NCBI RefSeq assembly: GCF_009928525.1
Contig: NZ_JAABOK010000013.1
Location: forward strand, 147,790 to 211,789
Direction of reading: 5' to 3'
Length of the DNA stretch: 64,000 nt
Origin: Chitinophaga solisilvae
Lineage (GTDB): Bacteria > Bacteroidota > Bacteroidia > Chitinophagales > Chitinophagaceae
The notes beneath the pieces are model-generated. The model did no database searches and was not told where the DNA came from. It saw only the letters and a program-made list of their open reading frames with translations. This document shows, one piece after another, positions 1 to 8,937 of the stretch; the first letter of the stretch is position 1; each line of letters begins with the position of its first letter. Position numbers and translations under genes: made by a program.

Positions 1-380
1 CATTCATTAACATGTTTGCCATTGCCCATGCTAATTTCACGGGCTGAAATAGTGCAGGTGATTACCATCGGATTTTTGTTTTCATAGTCAAAAGACTCTT
101 CAAACTTAACCAGGTAACCTTCTTCGAATTTTAATTCTTTCAGTTTGGCGTCAGTATCTCTTTTGTAGAAAGTGATGGTACCGCTTTTTCTTTCGAAATT
201 GTTGACCATCCATTCAAAGAGATCCGTTTTACCGGTTGACTCAACTGTTAATTTGATGCGTCCGCCACGGGTGATGGCTGATGGGCGGCCTGTTGCATCT
301 GTTTCCTGACTGAGGTCGTAAGCCACGTGCTGTACATTGTACTTTTCACCGGCTACTTCAAGAACTGATTTGAAGGACAT
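1..380 (-). CDS. tssD: Hcp-like T6SS tube protein TssD (partial)
   Basis: This is the Hcp-type subunit that stacks as hexamers to form the inner tube of the type VI secretion machine. The start is the ATG at 380 and 126 residues are visible before the gene leaves the window; the reading frame is still open, and a full TssD is about 130 residues. It opens with MSFKSVLEVAGEKYNV and keeps the family features also seen in the second copy at 15035: a TDATGRPS loop, an RGG turn, and an ISARE strand near the C-terminus. It is the last visible gene of the minus-strand unit tssG-tssN-tssK-tssO-tssD, 179 nt downstream of tssO's far side. It is clearly diverged from the 15035 copy, so the locus carries two Hcp paralogues. 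Confidence 0.88.
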   Translation of the reverse strand, partial: MSFKSVLEVAGEKYNVQHVAYDLSQETDATGRPSAITRGGRIKLTVESTGKTDLFEWMVNNFERKSGTITFYKRDTDAKLKELKFEEGYLVKFEESFDYENKNPMVITCTISAREISMGNGKHVNE

Positions 381-559
381 GATGGGTTAAATTTTTAAGG
401 TTACAATAAAGAAAAATACCTATTAATAAGGAAAAAGTATGAACCTCAAATATAAGCGGAAATCCCTGCCTAGTCAAGAATCCTAACCAGTTTTTTGGAG
501 CTTTAACAAATAAAATATTTTCTGATATTTAAGACTATAATACCCTGCAGCCGCAGTAT

Positions 560-1087
560 TCACCGGCCACCGCGACTATTCAGCAGCAACATCTGTCTGC
601 AGTTATCAAGATCCCTGCTTTTACTTTCGAGCTTGCTATTCAGGTCCATAACCTGCTCTTTCAGTCCGGCTATACTCTGCTGCGCGTTCTGTAATTCCCG
701 CAGCTGCTGCTTGGTTTGCTGCAGTGACAGGCAATTCTGTACTATATTATCATACAGGGCATAATGTGTTACCACATCTTTCGGAATAGAATTCCGCATA
801 TCCGCGAGTGAGGCAGCAATGACCTGATCCATGTAATTGGCATTCTGATTGGGCAGGTTAATGGAATCCAGGTTATGCTTTACCTTGTCCAGCTTCTGCA
901 CAAATTCCGCCTGAAAAGCCTGCTCCTGACGGAAAGTATTCAATTCCTTACGCAGGGATGCATTCTCGCGCACCGGTACCTGGTAATTAAAAAATATTGC
1001 CAACACAAACAGTGCAACAGTGATAATAAAAAATAACAGGAACCACATAAAGGATATATTTCTCTCCTGTCTGTTCAGTACTTGCAT
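560..1087 (-). CDS. tssO: T6SSiii membrane-complex protein TssO
   Basis: A 175-residue protein of the TssO type, one of the Bacteroidota-specific subunits that replace the TssJLM envelope complex. A short cytoplasmic N-terminus (MQVLNRQERN) is followed by one transmembrane helix at about residues 10-35 and then a long coiled coil rich in Gln, Leu and Asn running almost to the end, so most of the protein should face the periplasm. The open frame extends upstream to 1186, but the ATG at 1087 places the membrane helix at the usual distance from the N-terminus, so I chose it. The gene lies between tssK and tssD on the same strand. The assignment rests on architecture and position more than on conserved motifs. 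Confidence 0.75.
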   Translation of the reverse strand: MQVLNRQERNISFMWFLLFFIITVALFVLAIFFNYQVPVRENASLRKELNTFRQEQAFQAEFVQKLDKVKHNLDSINLPNQNANYMDQVIAASLADMRNSIPKDVVTHYALYDNIVQNCLSLQQTKQQLRELQNAQQSIAGLKEQVMDLNSKLESKSRDLDNCRQMLLLNSRGGR

Positions 1088-1220
1088 AGAAAAGTTGATT
1101 TTATCAATTCGGTGATAGGTGTGGATGGCGCTGTAACCAGCTATTAGTGCCGCTTCCGGAAGTTTACAACTACCCATTATTAACAAGCCGGAAGCTGAAC
1201 ACTAAAAAATGTATGTATAC

Positions 1221-2396
1221 TCAGTCCGTAAAAAACCAGCGTTTGGTTTTATGCTTCCGCAGGTATTCTGCGTCTTCCTGAGATTCTTCTTTTACAAAAA
1301 TGTTGCTGTCCTGTTTGCGGCCGATATAGTCCAGTCTGCTCAGGCTTTCAAACAGTTTACTCACTGCGCGTACAAACGGGATCATGGGTTGCAGGCATTC
1401 GCGTATATCCAGGTGTTTGTACCGGATATTGGCGCAGTTGATCATCAGGTTCTCCAGCTCCCCCTGCCGTAGTTCACACCATTCAGACAGGTAATTGAGC
1501 AGCTCTTCCTTGCCTGCTCCGGCGCGCAGGTCAATAGCGTTCTTCATGGTACGGGCCAGTCCGGCAATAACCTCCAGCATAAATGCCGGCGGCTGGCTGA
1601 GTGACAGCCAGCGGAACTGTGTGATGCGCGTACCGAGGAACTGCACCATTTTTTCTGTGATATACAATACTACCATCGCCAGGTCATTATTCTGGTTACG
1701 TCCGTAAATTTTCTGTACGATATGCACGCCGAAAATTTCCATCTGTCCCAGGAACTGATCCAGCTCATGATGCAGGTCTATCAGCGCAGGATGTGCGCTG
1801 GTGATACTGCATGGCGGGATATAATCATCTTCCAGCTGCGCGCGTCCGTCGGCCACCACAATTTTCCCCAGCACCATCTGGTAGCTGCCCAGCTGCCCCT
1901 GCGGCAGCTGCGAGGCGGGTGTTACGTAAAGGCTGTATTCCGGGGTAGCGTAAGGCAGCCGCGGCGGTTCTTCTTCCAATAATGGTTCGCCGCTGGGCTG
2001 ACGGTTAAACGGATTCACCTGAATCAAAATATAATAGGTATTTTCCGTATGCGCAGGATCCCAGGTATAGGTCGCTTCCGGGAAGGTGGTAGCATACTTC
2101 AGGGAGTGAACGGTATGCTCCGGTATCTCTATACGGCCGCCGCCGGGAGTGACGGCGCGGCATTCCGTCAGTTTTATTTTCCACTGATGCTGGTTGTCGC
2201 TGACGAACCAGCAACGCAATGACTCCTTATTTTCTGATTTGGGTGTTAACAGGCCATAGTTCAGCGCATTCAGACCGGTGCTGATGCCATCCCTGATCTG
2301 ATCCAGCAGGGCATTTTCGGTATCAATGAAATGCTGCTTCTTTATCTTCATCCCGTCTACCCAGTTAACAGGAAAATGTTTGAGCGGCTCTGCCAT
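1221..2396 (-). CDS. tssK: T6SS baseplate subunit TssK
   Basis: A 391-residue TssK (VasE family), the baseplate protein that links the TssE/F/G wedge to the membrane complex. The N-terminal signature is recognisable: VNWVDGMKIKKQHF, equivalent to the W.eGm.l.pqHF motif, followed by a beta-rich N-terminal shell domain and a helical C-terminal half with the conserved LxxSxxPPxF-like stretch (LSLSQPPAFML). No signal peptide or membrane segment is present, as expected for a cytoplasmic baseplate subunit. The ATG at 2396 lies 11 nt after the tssN stop, so tssN and tssK are co-transcribed. Length fits the Bacteroidota branch, slightly shorter than proteobacterial TssK. Confidence 0.9.
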   Translation of the reverse strand: MAEPLKHFPVNWVDGMKIKKQHFIDTENALLDQIRDGISTGLNALNYGLLTPKSENKESLRCWFVSDNQHQWKIKLTECRAVTPGGGRIEIPEHTVHSLKYATTFPEATYTWDPAHTENTYYILIQVNPFNRQPSGEPLLEEEPPRLPYATPEYSLYVTPASQLPQGQLGSYQMVLGKIVVADGRAQLEDDYIPPCSITSAHPALIDLHHELDQFLGQMEIFGVHIVQKIYGRNQNNDLAMVVLYITEKMVQFLGTRITQFRWLSLSQPPAFMLEVIAGLARTMKNAIDLRAGAGKEELLNYLSEWCELRQGELENLMINCANIRYKHLDIRECLQPMIPFVRAVSKLFESLSRLDYIGRKQDSNIFVKEESQEDAEYLRKHKTKRWFFTD

Positions 2397-2407
2397 AATA
2401 AATACGT

Positions 2408-3262
2408 TTAGGATAACATAATTCTGTTACAAATGATCACGCTGTTTTCCTTTATACCATTCATAAACACGGCCTTGCCGGGATCCAGTGTTCTGGCAGT
2501 ACCGAACCAGCGCGGCTTCAGATGGAATACCCATCCGTAGGCCTGCCCATTATGATCCACATAATCGATCGGTGTATCGGGGTAACGGTCGTTGTAGTCA
2601 TTGATAAAGTGATAGAACAGATCTCCCAGATCCATTTTGATAGGCGTACGCGCGCGGAAGTAGGTACGGCTGTTGTCGCCATGTCCCTTTTCCATTTCCA
2701 GCCCTATTACAATCAGATCTCTCATCTCTTCCTCATTCACCTCCGGCGCATCCTTATACATCGGATATTGCCACCATTTATGCACTTTAACGGGTATTGC
2801 CATCATCTTCTCAAAGGTCTTATAAACAAACGTCGGCAATACAAAGGAAAACATGCAGGTCAGCATCGGGTAGTACAGGAAAGCATCCTTATTGAGGAAA
2901 CGGTTAATCAGCACAAAGGCAACACCGCCGAAACACCAGATGGCTACAATAAATGCCAGTTCAGAGCCCAATGAATTTTCGTTTGCCCAGAAGCGGGTAT
3001 ACATAAAGTGACAGTGGACAATACCCAGGCCCAGAAACCATATTTCATAGAAGAGATACTGGTTCATCAGGTTCTGATGGGTAAACAGGAAAGGGATGGA
3101 GCTGATAACAGCAAACACCAGCGTCATACATACCAAATACCACAGTGCCTTCTTTTTAAAAAGACTGAAATTTTTGATGTATCTGCTTAGCAATGCCACT
3201 ATGATAGATCCTACGGCCATTACGCCGGCCAGCATCATATAGAATTTAGCGGTGTATCTCAT
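2408..3262 (-). CDS. tssN: T6SSiii inner-membrane protein TssN
   Basis: A 284-residue polytopic membrane protein. About five hydrophobic segments lie in the first 165 residues (around 8-26, 40-60, 70-90, 102-120 and 130-150), followed by a soluble C-terminal domain of about 120 residues that would face the cytoplasm. This matches TssN of Bacteroidota type VI systems, which is thought to substitute functionally for the TssL/TssM docking function. It sits between tssG and tssK, the usual arrangement. No nucleotide-binding motif is visible. Identification is by topology, size and gene order; individual residues were not diagnostic. Confidence 0.8.
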   Translation of the reverse strand: MRYTAKFYMMLAGVMAVGSIIVALLSRYIKNFSLFKKKALWYLVCMTLVFAVISSIPFLFTHQNLMNQYLFYEIWFLGLGIVHCHFMYTRFWANENSLGSELAFIVAIWCFGGVAFVLINRFLNKDAFLYYPMLTCMFSFVLPTFVYKTFEKMMAIPVKVHKWWQYPMYKDAPEVNEEEMRDLIVIGLEMEKGHGDNSRTYFRARTPIKMDLGDLFYHFINDYNDRYPDTPIDYVDHNGQAYGWVFHLKPRWFGTARTLDPGKAVFMNGIKENSVIICNRIMLS

Positions 3263-3375
3263 AGCTCTTCTGGTATGTCAGGTTTTTCAGTTTTTAGGGT
3301 TTTTAACATACAGCGTCGTTTTACGCGTTAACAATGTTAACAAAAATAATTCCACATCGGTACAAATTTTTTCCG

Positions 3376-4335
3376 TCAGAGGAAAAAATTATAACCCATA
3401 ATGCCTTCTCCTGTTTTCCGGTCAGAAACGGTTACAGACTTCTCATCCGGGTGCGGTTCCAGTACAGTCTGCACAGTGGCGTCAGCCGGAAAAAAGTAGC
3501 CGTAACAGGTTTCGAGCAGCCGGCCGTAAGGATTCCATGCCAGGAACGATACAATGCGCTGATGCTGCAGCGGCCCGATGGTAACAATAATGCGGGGCAT
3601 ATCCGAATAAAATACTTCTCCCGCCATCGTATCTACTCCCAGCAAACACTCGCCCAGTAGTGTGCCGGTTGCTGCCTGTACTGGCTGCGGCGTATGATCC
3701 ATGGCTATCTGTACCGGCTCCTCCAGTATCATCTGCAGGCACAGCTGTACCAGCGATAAATTACCGGCAATTCGGTGCATATATGGCAGCAGTTTCACCA
3801 GCCTGCCTGCCGCCTGCCCCGGAAGCCCCGCAGGCAGATTCCAGAAGGCATGAAACAACTGATCGGCATCCTTTCCGAATACATCAAACAACAGATGCTT
3901 CTCCCGCTGTTCCAGGAATACCCGCTGCAGGAAAAATTCATGCTCCAGCGGCTGAAAAAACCGCCTGGCCTGCAATTCCTGCTGCTGTTGCCGCTTATAG
4001 CGCGCCACCATTTCAGTAGTACCACTGCCCTTCTTTTCCTGCTGTGTAAAATCATGAAACATACCTTCCGGAAGCCGGTCATAAATACCATCACGCGAAA
4101 GTGACAGCACAACGAAAGGCTGATAAGGCTGACTTTCATCCAGTTCCGCATGAAGAATATCTCTATTGAAAGAACGCGCAAACACATTCTCCAGTTCTAC
4201 CACCACCTCTTCCAGCCGCACATGATTATCGAGCAGCTCACCCACTACTACCTCTGCCCTGATGTCATAAGGCAAAGCATTTACATGTGTAATGACTTCT
4301 TCCAGTACAGCTGATTTCTGGGCGTTGCTTATCAT
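3376..4335 (-). CDS. tssG: T6SS baseplate wedge protein TssG
   Basis: A 319-residue TssG (VasB family), partner of TssF in the baseplate wedge. The central segment FFQPLEHEFFLQRVFLEQRE and the C-terminal part with GECLLGVDT followed by PRIIVTIGPL are typical of the Bacteroidota form. No membrane segments. It is the first gene of the minus-strand unit tssG-N-K-O-D, with a good promoter about 90 nt upstream. Its partners tssE and tssF are on the other strand, starting about 1.3 kb away, so the wedge genes are split across two divergent units that share the 4336-4543 intergenic region. Confidence 0.85.
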   Translation of the reverse strand: MISNAQKSAVLEEVITHVNALPYDIRAEVVVGELLDNHVRLEEVVVELENVFARSFNRDILHAELDESQPYQPFVVLSLSRDGIYDRLPEGMFHDFTQQEKKGSGTTEMVARYKRQQQQELQARRFFQPLEHEFFLQRVFLEQREKHLLFDVFGKDADQLFHAFWNLPAGLPGQAAGRLVKLLPYMHRIAGNLSLVQLCLQMILEEPVQIAMDHTPQPVQAATGTLLGECLLGVDTMAGEVFYSDMPRIIVTIGPLQHQRIVSFLAWNPYGRLLETCYGYFFPADATVQTVLEPHPDEKSVTVSDRKTGEGIMGYNFFL

Positions 4336-4427
4336 TTAATCTGATTTAGGTTTTCCGTGTAAAAAACGGTTAGCAGCACTATCTGCACACACTGCTGGTC
4401 TATGGTTTTCGGGCTAACTGTTGGCTA

Positions 4428-4462
4428 CAAAAATAACGTATTGTAATTATATGTGACTCAAA
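4428..4462 (-). promoter_or_regulatory. Promoter of the tssG-N-K-O-D unit
   Basis: Read on the minus strand, TTTG at 4462-4459 is followed after 23 nt by TATTTTTG at 4435-4428, matching the Bacteroidota -33/-7 consensus. The start site would be near 4421, leaving an 85-nt leader before tssG. The 23-nt spacer is at the long end of what is accepted. Confidence 0.45.
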
Positions 4463-4543
4463 TCCTGCTTCAAAAAAAACTCTTCATTTTACATTGGCAA
4501 TTTATCTAAAAAAACAGTAAAATTGTAAAAACCTGAAAAACCG

Positions 4544-5602
4544 ATGGCCCCACGTAAACCCGATAATGAGCATAAGGTAAACTCATTCAGACCCTTTGGT
4601 AAAATTGCCAGCCATGTTGACCCGATGGTATTATGGACATTCTTTGGCCTGTTCATTATCAGCATCATCCTGCTTGCTTTTCAGCTCGACGGCAAGGAAG
4701 ATTGCACCAACACGGATATTCAGCTCAGCACCCGCCAGCACAGCGGCGGTAAATCATATACGGTAGGCGAAGTAATTACTTTCAACGCCGTTGGATCCGA
4801 TAAAAAAAGAACGGATTACGCCTGGGAATTCGGCGACTCTTCTGCAAGGCAGACAGGCGCACAGGTATACCACGCCTTTCATAAAGCAGGCAGCTATGTA
4901 GTAACCCTCAAATCAGGCAAATGCACCTGGAACAAGGAAGTGATTGTAGTGATGCCGGTGACTGCAACACCTGTGAGCAGCGCCGCAGATGTATTCCCTG
5001 TTATCGAAGGCCCCTCTGAAGTGTTTGCCGGCCGGCCCGTTACCTTCTACAACAAAACTGCTTCTGCTACCAAATGGACCTGGAGACTGATGCAGGACAA
5101 CGCAGAAGTACATACGCAGTCTTCCGTAACCTATACATTCTCTGCTCCCGGTGAAAGAACATTATCACTCATCATCAACGGCGACAGTGCCCATATGGTC
5201 ATGAAGAGTATCACCGTATTTCCTGCCCGCGCCAAACCTGCGGATGATGGCGATGGCGGCGCTTTCCCCGCAGTAGTACCCCGCAACGATCCTCCGCCAC
5301 CGCCGCCGCCGGTGGAAGAAAAACCAAGAGTGCCCGCCGTTTCTGACGATGAATTCCAGTACATGCTCACACAGGTAGTCGGCAAACAGAAAACAGCCGC
5401 GGATTTCGCCAAATACCTCTGCGACAACCTGCAGGCAAGAGTATTACTGAACGATAACCGTACCGATAACTTCGCCCACTTCTGCGACCGCATACACGGC
5501 AAGAAAAGAGTTAAAATACAAAAGGTCAACCTGGTTAAAGACAAAAACGGATGTGTGACAGAAATCAGGGTAATTTATGATAAGAAATTCTGGCCGTTTT
5601 AA
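4544..5602 (+). CDS. tssP: PKD-domain membrane protein, probable TssP
   Basis: A 352-residue protein with a 28-residue cytoplasmic N-terminus, one transmembrane helix (about residues 29-47) and a periplasmic region with a clear PKD fold around 55-135 (YAWEFGDSS, then YHAFHKAGSYVVTLKS). A second beta-sandwich follows at about 150-225, then a proline-rich linker with seven consecutive prolines near residue 250, and a C-terminal globular domain containing several Cys. A single-pass PKD protein in front of tssE-tssF fits TssP, a Bacteroidota-specific envelope component. The proline linker probably spans peptidoglycan (inference). It is the first gene of the plus-strand unit and tssE follows after 9 nt. 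Confidence 0.65.
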   Translation: MAPRKPDNEHKVNSFRPFGKIASHVDPMVLWTFFGLFIISIILLAFQLDGKEDCTNTDIQLSTRQHSGGKSYTVGEVITFNAVGSDKKRTDYAWEFGDSSARQTGAQVYHAFHKAGSYVVTLKSGKCTWNKEVIVVMPVTATPVSSAADVFPVIEGPSEVFAGRPVTFYNKTASATKWTWRLMQDNAEVHTQSSVTYTFSAPGERTLSLIINGDSAHMVMKSITVFPARAKPADDGDGGAFPAVVPRNDPPPPPPPVEEKPRVPAVSDDEFQYMLTQVVGKQKTAADFAKYLCDNLQARVLLNDNRTDNFAHFCDRIHGKKRVKIQKVNLVKDKNGCVTEIRVIYDKKFWPF

Positions 5603-5611
5603 TTCTGCTGC

Positions 5612-6043
5612 ATGAAAGGAAAGTATTATAAGCTGCCGCTGGACTTTTCCCAGATTCTACAGAAAAGAGACCTGGAAGCCATCTCCCTGGAAGATTCTGT
5701 AGGACAGCACATCCATCTGCTCATTACTACCGTACTGGGAGAAAACAAAGATGATCCCCAATACGGCTGTAAATGGTGGGACAACGATTTTGATATCAAA
5801 GCGTCCAACAACGAAGTAAAGGAACAGATAGAAAATGCTGTTAAAACAGCTATTACCAGGTATGAAAAAAGACTGGCGCAGATAAGAGTAGTGGCAGCGG
5901 TTAACCAGGAAGAACTCCAGGTGAAGGCTGCCCGAAAAATGAAGAAAAAAATACGGGTAACCGTTTCCGGTGTGCTGGCTAAAAACAATAACCCGTTTCA
6001 GTACGCCAGTTACTTCTTCATCAGCCCGTTGTCTTACGATTAA
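5612..6043 (+). CDS. tssE: T6SS baseplate subunit TssE (gp25-like)
   Basis: A 143-residue gp25-like protein that connects the baseplate wedge to the first sheath ring. The family pattern is visible: an N-terminal LEDSVGQHIHLLITT helix, then GENKDDPQYGCKWWDNDF, which corresponds to the GE....P.yG....d motif of phage gp25/TssE, followed by an amphipathic helix and a beta-hairpin ending in ISPLSYD. The start ATG is 9 nt after the tssP stop and tssF begins 23 nt after its stop, so tssP-tssE-tssF form one operon. Confidence 0.88.
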   Translation: MKGKYYKLPLDFSQILQKRDLEAISLEDSVGQHIHLLITTVLGENKDDPQYGCKWWDNDFDIKASNNEVKEQIENAVKTAITRYEKRLAQIRVVAAVNQEELQVKAARKMKKKIRVTVSGVLAKNNNPFQYASYFFISPLSYD

Positions 6044-6066
6044 TCAGTGTTTATAACTACCAGCGC

Positions 6067-7893
6067 ATGAAAGAGAAAAAAGAACGGATAAAAGACCGGA
6101 TGCTGAAAACAGCCGCACGCCTGTGGGGATACCCCGATGCGGAAGTAGAAACCTCCTTTGACCCTGTGGTGCAGCTACTGCTGGAAGCCTGCGCCGCAGA
6201 GCTGGAAAAGATTTCCGGCGAAGTGGACGTATCACATGCACGCCTCGTGGAAAGGCTCGCACAGATCATGATGCCGGAACCCATCACCAGCGCCCAGCCC
6301 GCGCACGGCATTCTTCATGCTATTGCCACGGAAGCTACCGCAGAGATTAATGCCGGCCACCAATTCTATCAGCATACACAATCCGGGACTCAAACACAGG
6401 ACTATTTCTTTTCTCCCGTTACCACGCACCGCCTGTTCAGGGCGCATGTACAATATCTCGTCATCGGTAACAAACTGTACGAAACCCGCGATAACTGGTT
6501 CAAAGAACAGGTACTTCAGGGCCGCTATGCTGCCGATACCCCGCCTAATCACCTGTGGATAGGACTACGCCCGGAACAGCTGCAGCAAAGCTATGAAGGC
6601 ATGTCTTTTTTCTTCGATCTGCGTAACATACACCAGCAGGAGATGTTCTACCATTACCTGCCCCTCGCCCGCTTCTATATCAATGACCGGGAACTCACCG
6701 TGAAAAACGGCTACCATCACAGCCGCTCTGCCGCTGAGGAAGAAATAGACAAAATGCTGCAGGTATCTGTAAATAACGACGCCCGGTACAGCCAGCATAT
6801 ACTGCAACGATTCCGCCGGCACTTTCTTACGGTAACGGATACACGTACAGAGCCCATCAGCGCGTTTCCTGCACAGCTGTCTGCTATCTTCGGACAAGAC
6901 GGCAGCCGCCTGCACCAGGAGATTCAATGGATTCGCATTGAATTTCCGGAAGCGCTGCACCATACCCTGCTGGAAGACCTTTACTGCAGCATCAACTGCT
7001 TCCCGGTCATCAACAAAAAAAACAACGAACAATCGCTTAAACTCAATAAATACCTGAACATCATTCCGCTGCAGACACAGGACATATTTTTCGATATTAA
7101 AAGAGTATATGACCTGGAAGGCACTGACTATTACGTGCGTAACTTCTCCACTGCCGGCCAGTTACAGGAAGGCGAGCTGGTAGTACGCAGCAGCGGCATC
7201 GGCCGGTTTGATACCCGCGAAGCCAAAGAAGTGATTGCCTACCTGATGGAAGTGATCAGAGATGAAAGCTCCCTGTTCGATGAGGTGAAAAATGATTACG
7301 TTACCAACCGTATGCGGGAACTGCATCAGCTGATTGCCTCCCTGGAAGAACAACTGCAACCGGGCGCCAACAAGGGAAATATCCCGTACCTGATGGTAAA
7401 ACCTAAAGAAAATGCTGAATACATTTTCATAGAATTCTATTCTACCAATGGTACTGCCGCCAACAACATCCGTATGGGCAGCCGCCTGCTGGAGTATGGC
7501 AGCGTAAATGCCAGACCCGCCAGCATCACCCTGCTTACCAACACGCAAGGCGGTAAAGACAGGCTGAATATCGATGAGAAGATCAACCTGTACCGCTCTC
7601 ACCTGTTATCACATAACAGGATTGTTACACCGGAAGATATGAAAGCATTATGCTACACTATTTTCGGCAAAGAGCTGAAAGCAGCGGCTGTAACAAAAGG
7701 CGTGATGATGCAACCCGGAACCGGCGCAGGATATGTGCGTACCCTGGAAATCAGGCTGACGCTTACACAACCTACCGCAAAATACCCGCCGGCTCACCTG
7801 CATTACCTGAAAGAAGAACTGTTGCTCCAGCTGAAGGAGAAGTCACCCAACACATTTCCATACCGCGTATTCATCAATGATGTGCTGATGTGA
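6067..7893 (+). CDS. tssF: T6SS baseplate subunit TssF
   Basis: A 608-residue TssF, the large wedge protein of the type VI baseplate. The N-terminus carries the expected segment (RLWGYPDAEVETSFDPVVQ, then LVERLAQIMMPEPI) and the C-terminal third has the NTQGGKDRLNIDEKINLYRS and ITPEDMKAL-type sequence of Bacteroidota TssF. Cytoplasmic, no membrane helices. The last 91 nt overlap the 3' end of the convergent lytic transglycosylase gene, so both termini are coding on opposite strands and no separate terminator fits between the two units. Confidence 0.87.
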   Translation: MKEKKERIKDRMLKTAARLWGYPDAEVETSFDPVVQLLLEACAAELEKISGEVDVSHARLVERLAQIMMPEPITSAQPAHGILHAIATEATAEINAGHQFYQHTQSGTQTQDYFFSPVTTHRLFRAHVQYLVIGNKLYETRDNWFKEQVLQGRYAADTPPNHLWIGLRPEQLQQSYEGMSFFFDLRNIHQQEMFYHYLPLARFYINDRELTVKNGYHHSRSAAEEEIDKMLQVSVNNDARYSQHILQRFRRHFLTVTDTRTEPISAFPAQLSAIFGQDGSRLHQEIQWIRIEFPEALHHTLLEDLYCSINCFPVINKKNNEQSLKLNKYLNIIPLQTQDIFFDIKRVYDLEGTDYYVRNFSTAGQLQEGELVVRSSGIGRFDTREAKEVIAYLMEVIRDESSLFDEVKNDYVTNRMRELHQLIASLEEQLQPGANKGNIPYLMVKPKENAEYIFIEFYSTNGTAANNIRMGSRLLEYGSVNARPASITLLTNTQGGKDRLNIDEKINLYRSHLLSHNRIVTPEDMKALCYTIFGKELKAAAVTKGVMMQPGTGAGYVRTLEIRLTLTQPTAKYPPAHLHYLKEELLLQLKEKSPNTFPYRVFINDVLM

Positions 7894-8924
7894 GTGTCTG
7901 TGCTGACAAGTTCTACATTGCCGCCGGTTTTGAGCAGATCCAGGGGCACCCCTTTTTTACCATCCATTGTACAGAGCGTGATAGTATTACCAAAACCCAG
8001 GTCTACATATACACGGTTGTTTACAATCCATCCCCTGCCGGACAGGCTGGCATTCCGGCGTATATATACCCCGTCTGCCTGCAGATCCGCCAGCAGTGAT
8101 AAATTCACCAGTTCTCCATCGCGGAACGAATCATGATGCTTTAACTTCGCTGCATATACGATCGTGGTTTTCTTTCCCACCTTTCTTCCAATATCTATAC
8201 GAATAGTATTAAAATCTTTTGCGCTGCCGGCAGGCGCAGCCTGTGGCGAGGCAAAGACGGAACCATTCCGGGAACTTTTGCTGAACACATTATAACCGAA
8301 GCCGGGCAGGTATAGCTCCGGGCTTTCAAACAACTGCTTGATGGCTATGATCTTGTAGATATACTGGGCCGTTTCATTGTTCAGCAGCAGCTGGTAATAG
8401 TCTGTACTGCCCTGCCGGCGTATATTCCGGGAAATGTTACCAGGGCCGGCATTATAGGCGGCGGCAGCGAGGGTCCATGACTTCAGCTGGGTGTGGAGAT
8501 TGCGTATCAGCCGGCAGGCCGCATGTGTAGCTTTAATCAGGTGATTCCTTTCATCATATCCTTCACTCACCGCCAGTCCCAGCTCCGCTGCTGTGCCGGG
8601 CATAATCTGCCAGACGCCCTGTGCGCCGACCGGGGAAGTGGCATTTGTTAATCCGCTTTCCACGATGGGCAGATATTTAAAATCCAGCGGTACCTCGTAT
8701 TGCCGTAAAATAGGTTCAATAACAGGAAAAAACTGCTCCGCTTTCAGCCGCAGGGACGGCAGATAGCCCTGGTATTGCATATTCCGCTTAATGACATCCA
8801 TCAGGCGGAAGGAAACAAAATCTCTCTCCATTGGTACTATTTCACCGCAGAAGTCAATCTGTTGTGCTATACCCGGGCATGTTAACAAACAAAAAAATAG
8901 CACTGTAAGTAACCAGTGTTTCAT
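7803..8924 (-). CDS. Secreted lytic transglycosylase (MltD/SLT type)
   Basis: A 373-residue protein with an N-terminal signal peptide (cleavage likely after GIAQQ near residue 22) and a GH23 SLT domain at about 70-210. Visible motifs are the catalytic Glu region PIVESGLTNATSPVGAQGVW, the WQIMPGTAAELGL block and AAAAYNAGPGNI. The C-terminal part looks like a degenerate murein-binding (LysM-like) segment. Lytic transglycosylases cut peptidoglycan glycan strands; here it probably opens the wall for assembly of the T6SS envelope complex. It is the last gene of the tssH-tssB-tssC unit, 13 nt after the TraN-like gene. Its final 30 codons lie inside tssF on the opposite strand and may be read-through beyond an older stop. 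Confidence 0.8.
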   Translation of the reverse strand: MKHWLLTVLFFCLLTCPGIAQQIDFCGEIVPMERDFVSFRLMDVIKRNMQYQGYLPSLRLKAEQFFPVIEPILRQYEVPLDFKYLPIVESGLTNATSPVGAQGVWQIMPGTAAELGLAVSEGYDERNHLIKATHAACRLIRNLHTQLKSWTLAAAAYNAGPGNISRNIRRQGSTDYYQLLLNNETAQYIYKIIAIKQLFESPELYLPGFGYNVFSKSSRNGSVFASPQAAPAGSAKDFNTIRIDIGRKVGKKTTIVYAAKLKHHDSFRDGELVNLSLLADLQADGVYIRRNASLSGRGWIVNNRVYVDLGFGNTITLCTMDGKKGVPLDLLKTGGNVELVSTDTHISTSLMNTRYGNVLGDFSFSWSNSSSFR

Positions 8925-8937
8925 TTTTATACAGGAT

